From Pycnopodia helianthoides (taxonomy: Eukaryota > Echinodermata > Asteroidea > Forcipulatida > Asteriidae), in assembly GCA_032158295.1 (NCBI GenBank), contig CM063261.1, positions 868,001 to 932,000 of the forward strand: 64,000 bases of DNA, in the 5' to 3' direction. The position numbers were made by a program, and so were the translations under genes. Every line of letters starts with the position of its first letter. The first letter of the stretch is position 1. The notes under the pieces are model-generated. The model was not told where the DNA came from. It worked only from the letters and a program-made list of their open reading frames with translations, and ran no database searches. Below, in pieces: positions 1-10,181 of the stretch.

Positions 1-1066
1 CAGAGAATGACAATTATTAATAACATTGATTCCAGAAGAATCTACGGGCTTAATTTACCTCGAGGAGAGTACACGACACCAAAGCCCTGTTCTGAACTAC
101 GGAATGAATGAAATAATTATATATATATAATATATATATAAAATTTGTAGGGTAGATGGCCTAAGTTTTTGTTCATGGAGTTTTATATATAGAGTTAATC
201 ACCCGGTGATTCCTAAAGTTTTCTCATTTCGCGTTCACATAAATAGCACCGTCTTTTTGCTCCGAGCGAAGAAGATGACTCTCACTTGACAAAGAAAACA
301 CGAAGAACAAAATTCGCCCGCAGACCCCCATTATCTATGAGCCCTCTTGCAAAAACAAAAGTCGATAAAGTGATAATATGATCGATATGTTCACTAAGGG
401 TGGTTGATAAGCTGCTTTTGGTGAGAAGACCCAAGCAGACGCGTTGCTTGACTTCGGCAAGGAGGTATAGCCCTTCGGTCCATGAAGGGACAAAACATTT
501 TTTCTCCCGCGGCCTCATCTCGAGATTTCATTCCCCGGAATAAACTGGAGTAAAGTCATCGACGACTGATCCTAAAAGCCACAATGAGGTAAGATACAAA
601 ATAAAGGCCTGATTGGTAACAGTCGCGAAACTATACAGGGTCAAATTGAAGGGGACAAGTGTGAGAAGGTCGACCTCGAGCGCCTTAATTCCTCGTGGAT
701 CCCGTCCCCGGGACCACCGGAGAGGAGCGGGACGCGGCCGATCGTTGACGTCTGTTTTTATGTCAAATTTCGAAACTTTACCCCAAGTAGCAACACATTT
801 CTGTTAAAATTTACTACTGTGTGGCCAGTTGAAGCATTTTAAACGCCCCCAAAATCAGGAAAAATCTTTAGAATTAGAAAACAAATTAATAAATCGGCAA
901 GTTTTGAAATTTCGCTGGGTTGCAATACAATCTATCGAGGTTTGCGGAAACATCATTGAACTCTCTAAGTTTTCTCTTATCGTCTTCATGAGAATGCTGG
1001 ATTTTGTTGCTGCGTATACTGCTGCTGATATAGTTATGATTGTGTTGATTTGTTTTTCTACTTTAG
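1..1066. other. Sequence upstream of the DEG/ENaC gene, no gene seen
   Basis: I see no convincing exon here. The stretch has an AT dinucleotide run near 120-145 and a GC-rich patch at about 660-760 with several six-base restriction palindromes. A pyrimidine-rich acceptor (tttttctactttag) ends at 1066, just before the first recognised coding exon. An untranslated 5' exon of the channel gene may therefore lie upstream, inside or outside the window. Confidence 0.5.
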
Positions 1067-1079
1067 TAAATCTCAACAA

Positions 1080-4000
1080 ATGACGATGACCGGCATTGAA
1101 GCGGGTTTAAGTTCCGACTACGGTAATGCCTTTGTGGTCATGCCAAATGAGAATCCTGGTCTACCGAAGAAGCAGGCGTTTTCTGGCAACGAAGATCCGC
1201 CCAAGAAGGTAAGACTACAGAAAAAACCACCTTTCAGGCAAATTAAAATCCCTTTTGTTTTATACTGGAGAATACTTTTGCTCACATTGGGATAGAATTC
1301 GTAAAGTCCGTCTGCCATTTTGGAACCAATCCAGTGATGGGCATGCGTGGTTTCGTCGCTGCCTTTCACCTCCGTGGACCCTAGTTGAGAACCCGGACCG
1401 GAGTCTTTCTGTTCTATTTTTGATCATTGCTAGTACTTTTTTGAAGGTACCTAAAGATACTTAGAGAGAGAAAACGATGACGAAATTTGTGTTCTATAGA
1501 TGTGGGTGGAAAACCCTACACAAGAGGGAAACCTTAAAATGGAAGCTTAAAAAGGGAAAGCACACGTAGCCAATTTTAGATGTGGAAGGAAAATCCCATC
1601 GTGGAACCCGCGTAATCTCAGGTACGAGGCCGAAATCATTATCCATACACACGCGAGGATATGGTTTAAGGCGGGATTTGAACCGGGTCACAGAGGTTAA
1701 ATTCAAGAAAATAAACAAGGCATTTATTATGTGCTTTAAACATTGTATAAAAGCGCCTTACACTATACTACCCCCGTTCACCGGACCTTATTTATTTCTA
1801 AAACCCATCTCAACTCCTGTAGAGTATGCAGCACCGGCAGTCAAACTGTCGCACACTGGTTGCTAAATATTCACGTCACCGATCTCTATACCCTTAACAT
1901 ACCCATTTACTCATGGGTGAAGAGAAGCAGTTATAAGTGTCTTGCCCAAGAACACAAGTGTCAAGACCGGGATTCGAACCCACACTCTCAGTCTGGTCAC
2001 TCTCATGACATGACAGCTTGACCACCCGTTAAAAAAAAAACGAACGTGAACTACCACACTCTAAAAACTCCCTGGTCAGAATTGGCCCGCATTCCAGGTC
2101 CCGAGAGCCTCACCCATTTCTGGGTCAGTAGATGGTGAAATATTTGGGTTTCGACTCAGGTTCTGCGTCAGTTTGACACAGTTTCGGGTCAGTTTGACAC
2201 CAATTCTGGGGTCATACTGACCAAGAAATGGGTCAGGCTTCCTGGGACCCGGACCCCGGGACAATTCCGACCCGGGAGTTTGGGGAATGGGTACCGGTGT
2301 ACATGTTTCGTAACACATGCCTCATCATTATTCCGTGATAATAACTCGTAATTTGTGATAATGTGTTGCTTTCCTAACAGAAGGAAACCCTTGGCTCTGT
2401 TGTGAATGATTTCGGAAACAACACTACCGCTCATGGAGTTAGTAGGATTGTCAACGCTAGCAACTGCATCATTGGTTTCATTTGGCTAGTCGTGCTGTGC
2501 GGTGCTTTTAGCCTCTTCCTCTACCAGGGGACATTTTTAGTGCTTGACTACATTGGGTTCCCATACGGCACGACCATCGATGTTGTAACCAAGACCAACG
2601 TCGGTTTCCCAGCCGTTACTGTGTGTAACATGAACAGGCTGAAGCGATCCAAGCTTGTCGGCACGCGGTTTGAGGGAGTAATTGCCATAGATGGTGGAAT
2701 CAGTGGAGGAGATGCGGATTACTCCTGGTTTTTTGACTGGTCTTCCCAGGCCACTTGGATCGATGAGTATCTGTCTTCTGGGGCGGAGGAGGTGGAGGTG
2801 GTGGAAGGAAGAGGAGAGCCGGCGGTGGCAGCAGTTTGGGTGGTGGTGGAAGTTCGGGCGGTGGTGGTGGTGGAAGTTTGGGCGGTGGTGGTGGAAGTAT
2901 GGGCGGTGGTGGTGGTGGAAGTTTGGGCGGTGGTGGTGGAAGTATGGGCGGTGGTGGTGGTGGAAGTTTGGGCGGTGGTGGTGGAAGTTTGGGCGGTGGT
3001 GGTGGTGGAAGTTTGGGCGGTGGTGGAAGTTTTGGCGGTGGTGGAAGTTTTGGCGGTGGTGGTGGTCCGAGTAGTAGCGGTTATATCGGTGGGTCAGGTC
3101 CCGGTTTCTCCTTCATTGACGACTGGTTTGCCGATTTCAGCACCGCAGACCTCCAAAACTTCGAGTACGTTGACTACTACGATTTCGGCGACGTAGAAGG
3201 GGAGAGTGACTGGGGCGGCTTTCTGGCCAATTCCAAATCGCAGGATTATAGCGACATCATCAATGTGGCCAACCCGACCAGAGAGGAGCTCAATGAACTG
3301 GGGCATCAGGCCGAGGATTTTATCCTGCAGTGTACATTTGACAAGCGTCCTTGCAACTACACGTGAGTATAGATAGTTCCCAGTAGACGCCATCTTTACG
3401 GGCAAATTGCATTTTGGCTTGCAGGTGCGTCAAACGCTTAAGTTATTAACGCACCCGCGTTGTTCACTGACCAATCCTGCAATGAGTTTCGTGAAATGCG
3501 CGCGTGTTGCACGCCGTTCTCACACGAAACGCACGACTGTTTGTTCTAAACTGCCCGTAAAGATGGCCGATTTATGTCATACTGCAACCTATCTATTCGA
3601 AGGGTTTTGTAGGGGTGGTGTTATTTTTACAGGCAACTTGGAGGCAACAAATTTTACCCCACGGCTTCGGGAGCGTGTCTTCCCGGTAAAGTCGCAACGG
3701 GACACCGACAACAGAGACCCGGGTGTCACTGTGGGAGCTATAGGACACCCCTTGCAGACGGCTGCAATTCTAAGCTATGCACTAACTAAAGTTACAATAA
3801 CTGTCATTTATTTACATGTACTATCATATAGTTCCAGTGGTGTACCTGAAGAAGTGCGTATACTGGCTCTACGTCCTTCTTGAGAGATTGTCCAGAACCA
3901 AAAAGCTATAATTACAACACAAATCAAAACATTTTGTCTTATTTTTCCTATACACCATACAGTGATTTCCACAAATTTCAAAATAGTCAATTCGGGAACT

Positions 4001-7000
4001 GTTTTACGTTCAACCACGGCCGAAATGAGACAGCCAGGGAGACAAGCAAGTCAGGCTCGCAGTATGGTAAGTCAGTAGATTGGTACCCTGTGAGTTGGTT
4101 CCCCTGCTGAAATGTAATCCCTCGGAGTCAAAAAGACAAAGTACACTGATTCATGATACCGAGGTTTTTTTTTATAAGTAATTCGTTAAAAATAATTTTA
4201 AGTGAGACTTAATCCAATTTCACCTCCCTTCGCCCCGACCACATCCCCTCGTTGTCTCTGCAGAGCCAATCTCGGTAAAATAAATATACACGGAGGGTCA
4301 CGTTCGATTGGTCGCTGGTGTTCTTTTTATGTGCATTACACGACACACGAGACATACGGTTTTACGTCCCATAAGGGACGAAGCATGTCTTGCTTAGGGG
4401 CACAAGTACCATGAACGGGACCCCTGCACACCGACTTGACCGTCATGAATCCGGTGCACTGGACCGCTCGGTCACGGTACTCCGGTCTATTGAAGTAGAT
4501 TTTGTTCCACCATGCCCGTCTACATCTACATCTCTGCTGGTACTCAGCAAAGTCCACTTCTGGATGTAAAAGCTGAGGTGAAGACTGGGTGTGCGTGAAA
4601 ACAGGTGGAAAGTTTTGCTTGATAAATAAGTGCGAGTAAAAAACAAAACTAGTTTAGAGCTAATGGGTGTAGACGTGTGGCCTAAAGACGCCCACTGAAT
4701 GGAGCTGTAATGACGTCTTCTTCTGCAGTCAGTATTTTCAAATAAAAATCTATTCATGTTTACTTCACAGGCCTGCACCTTACCTTGTTCATTGAACAGC
4801 CCGAGTACGTTGGACTTTTCTCCCCTGAGTCTGGAGTCCGAATATCCGTCGACGATTGGGAAACGACTCCAAATCCTGAAGATACGGGTCTGACCGCCTC
4901 GACTGGTCAGGCGACCTCAATTGCAATCAGAAAGGTATTGTTTATGTGTAGGGGTGAAGATGGGGGCCAAACAATCAATGGACGCCGGCCCTCTACCGAC
5001 GTGATAGTTCTTTAGATGAGAAGGGTTTTATAACCTTCATTAGGAGTAGCTGTCTTGTTTTTCTTATTGTGCTCAAATCAGTGTAACCAGATCGAGGCTA
5101 GGAAGACATTGTCTGGCATTTTGGTAAAATGGAAATCTGTGTTTCAACATGCGGGGTATACTTGAATGCACAAGTGCACTCTTTGTTGTGTAGTAAGGTT
5201 ACACCACATGTGCGTAATCCATATCTGCTGCACGCCCAAAGTTTTGGCTAGTTCTGGTGTCACGAGATTTCGTCCCCCATGTTTCTGTCCCCCATACGGC
5301 AAATTATGTAGAAATTTCGTCTGAATTATGACCGTATGGAGGACAAAGTCACCCCTACCCCCCCCTCCCCCAACTGGCACCGGCTCTACCAGCGGCCTGC
5401 ATTTGTTTGTATTTTTAGCAACACGTATTTTCATAATTCAAAAGCATTTTTGTACAGAAAACTTTTTGTTTTGTTCTGAGAGGAACGAATGCAAAAGCTA
5501 AGCGTAATTATTTAACTTTTCTTGCATCAATCATCAAAGAAAAACTAGCTCATTGCAACTCCATGCTTCAGGTAATCAGTGGAGCCAGTTTATGGGCGTG
5601 GCCAACAGTGGAGTTACGTCACAAATTCGGGATAGACCGTGCTTGTACGTATACTATTTGAACGTTAGAAACCGAACAATTTAGTGGGCGGTTTCATTAC
5701 CTTCAATGACGTTAACGCATTGCACGCGGGATCGGGAACCAAAAGTTCCCATATTCCAAAATGCTCGAATATTCGCAAAATCGCAATACTTGCATATGTC
5801 CATTACACACAGCCATACTTCTAGATATTGTGCTTCATTTACCCAATTGAGGCTCAACACTATGTTCAAAACATTGCCTCAGTCCTTCCCGGTCCCAAGG
5901 CCCTTGCTATAATGGCTTCATTTTACATCATCTAGTCTAGCCCAGGTGGTCTTATACTACAGTGTGTACAGCACAGAGGAAGAGTCCTATAGGGCTACAT
6001 CTAGTCCTACTTCTTTGTTGTGTAGGTATAAATGACGGCTCACGCTCGACCTTCCTTGAGCTATTTACGCCACAAACACAATAAGCTCCACGTTGAGGGC
6101 GTATAACCACACCCCGAGATGACGGGATTAATCGATAACGCAGCATGGACTCAATTCTATTGATAGATACCTCCCAGGGTCTGATGTATGTTTTTTTTTA
6201 ATAGTGCATTTAATTACGAGAAGTCCCCCGATCCACAAAGCTAAAGTAGTAGTCCAGGCCGATTTCCTACCTCCCGCCCAGGTAGTAGTTAATAAGCAGG
6301 ACAGTTCTTTTCAGAACTGAGAAGTCTCCCGAATTCCAAAAATCTACTCCGCGGTAGTAGAATAAATAGCAAGACAAGTTCTCTAAAGAACAAATCTGCA
6401 CAGCAACATGGTGTTATACCGCAAACCGAATAAATATGTTTTTTTTTTTTTTTTTTTTTACAGACTTTCATCGACCGTCTTGGCGGAAGGTACAGTAACT
6501 GTACCGTTGGGTCCGACACGCTGTTCGAGTCGGACTTTTTCGCGTATTCACCGCTGGCTTGTAAGAAGCAATGTGTTCAACGGAACCTCTTCGAGTCCTG
6601 CGGTTGCGTCTCAGATCTGCTTCTTGAAGGAGAAAAGTGTAGCTTTCTGAACAGCACACAACGTGAGTTCATTGAAAATGACCATCAATAAACGTTGTTT
6701 AAATTGCTCGTACATACTAGAGAGAATAACAGCATTATTGTGTCCACTTGCTTATATAATTTTCTACTAATACAGTCTGCGGCCTGTTTGAAACCCCGTA
6801 CTGAAAGCGTGCGTTTTCAAAGTCACAGACACAGCCTAAGCCGAAGCCTATAAGCCGAAGCCAAAGCCAAAGCCGTGGTTTTGAAATGGATCCAAATGAG
6901 ATATAAACAAAATGTTTAATCTCTTAATATTTTAATTTTTAAATGTTTCTTAAAAAGTTTTATCTGTTAATAATTTTCATGCAACTTTGCAAACTTATAA

Positions 7001-10000
7001 TTGCAGGGCACTTTTATGTTGATCACAGCTGGGCTTCTAAACAGATTAATAATATAAAAAAAAATTAAATAATTTTAATTAGCCCTTCCCATGAAGAATG
7101 CTAATTACAATCACGCATGCATATAGAGACTTTTGGTTGGCAAACGCCATTATGGTTGTGCACTATATGCAAACGCACAAACGCGTATGCGTCATGCCAC
7201 ATACAGACTAGACGCTTACAAAAAAAGGGCACGCTGTTCCCTCATTTTGCTCACCAATAGTGTTAGTGCGCACGCGTGATGTGCAATTTACATATTCATG
7301 GAAAGTGTTTATCATTTTGATTGACAGAGAGATGCAAACAAGTTGTGGAGACACTGTACGAAGATGACAAGCTAGAATGTTACTGCCCAGTGGCCTGCGA
7401 GTAAGTACCGGTAACTTTTGGCGAAAACAATTACCAAAGGGCAGAAAATATCATGCACCTCTCTTCAAGCCCATGTATACTTCTTTTGAAAATTTACATC
7501 AAAACATGCCCGGCACGCGTTGATAATGTGCTATTATGTGAGTTTCAAAATGGCGTCCACTACTTCAACGAACACTCGCAACTCGCTATCCATTCAATAT
7601 GATAAAGATCAGTGGTTGTCACAGTTTGTGCAGATTTTCTTAATATCTGGGCGCCATGTTTTTTGTTTTACAACCTGATTCCTATCCTATGTTAACTATG
7701 TTAAGTATCTATGGCCGCGTCCGAATTGGCGGCTACAGCTACGGCTACGACAGTTGCTAAGGATGTTGCTAGGACGTCATATACTTCAACGCATGGTGAA
7801 GCGGAAATCTAGCCGTAGCCGTAACTGTAAACGCTAATTCGGACACAGCCTATGTCCCCAGCCTAGTATGCAACAAGTGCCAAAGAATACAAATTACGAT
7901 TGGAGTAAAAAAATTACAATTTTCCTCGTCAAGTCTCCATTTTGGTTTTGAGTGTTTAAAGCGGGGAAAAAGAAATGATTGTACATTGACAATGTGTTTG
8001 TTTTTTCTTTGTAGAGAAACCGGTTTCCAAGTTAGCTCCTCCGTGTCTGTGTGGCCATCTGAACGATACGAGGTCAGTTTTATATTTTGCAGAGCCAAGT
8101 TAACACTTGGTGGTTGTTAGATCAGGCCTGGAATTACACGGAGGCCATGACCTTTGTTGCCCTGGTCTTAGCCTTGGTGCCCCTTTTCCATAGAGTTTAA
8201 GATTTCCAAATGGAAGTGTCCTTTGGAAAATGAAAATGGCCTTGCCCTCTCAAAAATGAAATTCCAGGCCACATGGTTGAATATTTTCTGAAATAATTGA
8301 ATGGGGGGGGGGGATAAAGAATATCCTTCCCTTTTCACATTTCTTACACCAAATTGAAAATAAGAGGTTAGTAAGCATTTAAGATGGACCGAGGAAAAGA
8401 ATGACGATTGAAAAGACATTTTCTCTTTCACACAAAATATTGGTTTGAACCCATGCTTACGTTTTTCAAAAATAGTTTATTTTAAAGACTTTGTTGCTTG
8501 ACATGAAGTAAAAGATAACAAGTTCACAATATGATTTGTAAAAGCAGTTTCAAACCCGCCGTTGGCGGCGCCTTTCCGATGGCTCCCTGCAATGGCTGCT
8601 TACGCACATGAAATGTGGTTAAAGCCAGATCATTTCAATCAACGACCGTAGCCGTAGCCGAAGTCGTAAAATTCTGACGGGGCCTAATTTAATCTTTCAG
8701 GAGCATTTGTACGCTCGGGTAGCTGAGACGAACGAAATAGCGGCAAGGATTCTGCAAAACGTGGAGACCACGAGGTGAGTCAAAAACAAGTACTGAAGCA
8801 GTACTTAGCTCGGCCCCAGAGACCTATCCAGGACCGCTGGGACGGGCTAATTAGCTTGCACAGATTCTTGTTCAGGAAGTACGTCATGCGTGCAGTGCTT
8901 GCAGTGCGAGTGTGATGCATGATGGGACTGAGCATTAACCAATGAGCGTGCTTGATACAATTGCCCATCCCAGCGCCTTTGGTTTTAAGGCAAGGCGCTG
9001 GGGACGAGCGAAAAGCAGTACTTGCTCCATGAGGGCGCTCTACGTCCCTGTTAGACCACGCCCCCTTAGTTAGATAAACCTTGAAACAACATTCTTCGCC
9101 ATTTCCTGGCAGGCAAAATAAGAGAAACACCGCATAAGAGAGGTTGGACAAATTAAATGTACAACTACCACTTTCGGTAGGCAACGCCTACCTTGAATAG
9201 ACTTCTACTGATACCTTCCTATTTGTACTTGGGCAAACCCAAATATAGTTGGGTCAGTTACACAAGTTGGGTAATATTATAAAGACCACTAAATTTCTCC
9301 TTGATCGCAGGAAAAACATGGCCCGTTTGCACATTTACTTTGAGGAGTTGAACTACCAATCGGTGACCGAGGTACCTTCATGGACGGTAAGTTGATATCC
9401 AGAAGTCATCGATATGCTATAGCCTTTCAAGAAATCCCAATTAACCTCATATTCTTGGTAACATTTTGCAGAAAGTTGACCATCCCTTTGTGGTGGCACA
9501 TTGTGCACACAACTGTAGCCTATACTATCCTTCCAGACCACATTGGATGATATTGAATGGCAAGACAGTAGGAGGGTTGACTCTACTGTGTAGACGCATT
9601 TACTACATGATCATATTGCAGGCTGGCACAGTTGATCTATCATTCAAAACCACATTAGATGATCAAACAGTAGGAGGGTTGAATGACTGTGTACTATGTA
9701 CATGCATTTACGTCATGGCTTTAAAATCTATCAGAAAGCCAAAGCTATTGTGGTTATTAAGTGTCTTGCTCATGGACACACGTGCGAATCCCGGTCATGA
9801 CACTTGAGCAAGACACTTTAACTATTACTGCTTCTCTTTACCCAGAAGTAAATGGGTATCTGTGAATGGTTCTTGTGATTGATTTAGCCTTGTGCATTAC
9901 ATACTTTGTAGCACAGGCTATATTCTCCCCAGGGAGCCCAGAGCACAACACACGAACCACTATTATCATTACTGTAATGATAGAGCAATGACCCATTCAA

Positions 10001-10181
10001 TGAATGATTTTCTTACTTGCAGTTTGAGAGCATCCTTGGTTCAGTGGGTGGCCTGATGGGACTGTACGTCGGAATCTCTTCCATCACCCTCTTTGAGATT
10101 ATCCTCTTTATCCTTACTCTCTTCAAGCATTGCTTGAAAACTATAATGTGCATGAACAAGATTCACCCAGACGACAAGTAA
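1080..10181 (+). CDS. DEG/ENaC family sodium channel (ASIC/FaNaC-like), ten coding exons
   Basis: Amiloride-sensitive-type trimeric cation channel subunit of the plasma membrane. Coding exons by splice consensus and phase: 1080-1208, 2381-3362, 3963-4066, 4771-4934, 6464-6662, 7328-7400, 8015-8072, 8701-8774, 9311-9386, 10023-10181 (TAA). Features: the gating HG motif (residues 61-62); TM1 at about 72-92; the post-TM1 signature FPAVTVCN (119-126); a Gly-rich insertion (about 177-273); the conserved extracellular stretch FGNCFTFNHG and GLHLTLFIEQPEY; a Cys-rich block ending CYCPVACEE; and TM2 with a GIS selectivity motif (637-639) followed by a short basic tail. The exons total 2018 nt, one short of a multiple of three. 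The missing base lies inside exon 2, between TM1 and the Gly-rich loop, where the open frame changes from the 2381 frame to the 2782 frame. Subfamily and ligand cannot be assigned. AATAAA at about 11865 may end the 3' UTR. Confidence 0.93.
1560..1700 (-). mobile_element. Probable tRNA-derived SINE fragment (minus strand)
   Basis: On the minus strand the sequence carries a B-box-like GGTTCAAATCCC (plus gggatttgaacc near 1672). It lies in intron 1 of the channel gene. No terminal repeats or target duplication were recognised. Confidence 0.35.
1895..2028 (-). mobile_element. tRNA-derived SINE, minus strand, in DEG/ENaC intron 1
   Basis: Reverse-oriented copy of the family seen complete at 63337-63680. 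It shows gggattcgaaccc (B box, reversed) and, next to it, the family tail aagtgtcttgcccaagaacacaagtgtcaagaccgg. An A-rich run follows at about 2030. Confidence 0.75.
2080..2290. repeat. Dispersed repeat rich in GGGTCA / TGACC half-sites
   Basis: Several spaced GGGTCA and TTGAC motifs occur here, including a perfect inverted pair GGTCATACTGACC at 2210-2222. Similar half-site-rich blocks recur at 21715-21970 and 46410-46500. It ends about 90 bp before exon 2 of the channel gene. Confidence 0.55.
2782..3070 (+). repeat. Gly-rich coding minisatellite in the DEG/ENaC extracellular loop
   Basis: A run of imperfect 18-24 bp units built on GGTGGTGGTGGAAGTTTGGGC. In the frame that continues into conserved channel sequence it encodes about 95 residues of GGGGGS-like repeat, with one basic RKRR patch near its start. 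It lies just after the post-TM1 region, where the finger domain begins in relatives. All three plus-strand frames are open across it, so indels here would not immediately create a stop. Confidence 0.85.
3386..3570. mobile_element. MITE-like element with CGCCATCTTTACGGGCA ends
   Basis: CGCCATCTTTACGGGCA near 3388-3404 is mirrored by TGCCCGTAAAGATGGCC at about 3552-3568, giving inverted ends of about 17 bp around some 150 bp of non-coding sequence. It lies just inside intron 2 of the channel gene, about 25 bp past the donor site. Confidence 0.6.
4350..4500 (-). mobile_element. Degraded tRNA-derived SINE, minus strand
   Basis: Contains ttttacgtcccataagggacgaagca, then gtcttgcttaggggcacaagt and a decayed reversed tRNA-like head. 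The order matches the reversed family copies at 1895 and 63925. It lies in the intron between the exons at 3963 and 4771. Confidence 0.5.
7705..7853. mobile_element. MITE-like inverted repeat (GTCCGAATTGGCGGCTAC family)
   Basis: Starts near gtccgaattggcggctacagctacgg and ends near ccgtagccgtaactgtaaacgctaattcggac, so the ends form imperfect inverted repeats. Related pieces with CCGTAGCCGTAGCC or GCCGAAGCC motifs lie at 6830-6885, 8640-8690 and 20420-20560. Confidence 0.55.
8125..8271. mobile_element. MITE with GGCCTGGAATT... ends, copy 1
   Basis: Bounded by aggcctggaattacacgg and gaaattccaggcca, with ggccttgccctctcaaaaatgaa near one end. A second copy in opposite orientation lies at 55432-55566 and a partial one at 11678-11790. 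It is inside an intron of the channel gene. Confidence 0.6.
8806..9013. mobile_element. MITE, about 208 bp, copy 1 of a near-identical pair
   Basis: Ends GCTCGGCCCCAG and CTGGGGACGAGCG form short inverted repeats, flanked by the direct repeat GCAGTACTT on both sides (a 9-bp candidate target duplication). An inverted, highly similar copy lies at 29003-29206. It lies in the intron between the exons at 8701 and 9311. Confidence 0.75.
9745..9965 (+). mobile_element. tRNA-derived SINE, 5'-truncated or rearranged, plus strand
   Basis: Carries cgaatcccggtcatgacac followed by the family tail (gagcaagacactttaactatt, acccagaagtaaatgggta, ggttcttgtgattgatttag, ccccagggagcc). This matches the complete copy at 63337-63680. 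The tRNA-like A-box part is missing or replaced. It lies in the last intron of the channel gene. Confidence 0.75.

Noticed and set aside
613..807. Short Arg-rich open frame in the GC-rich patch
   Set aside because: Composition follows local GC content, and there are no splice sites or motifs.
2402..3196. 264-codon and Trp-rich frames across the Gly-rich region
   Set aside because: These are the other two readings of the GGTGGTGGAAG repeat. Only the GGGGS frame continues into conserved channel sequence.
8780..9184. 134-codon minus-strand frame sharing peptide sequence with a frame at 28979-29167
   Set aside because: The similarity is explained by the two copies of one MITE (8806-9013 and 29003-29206), not by related proteins.
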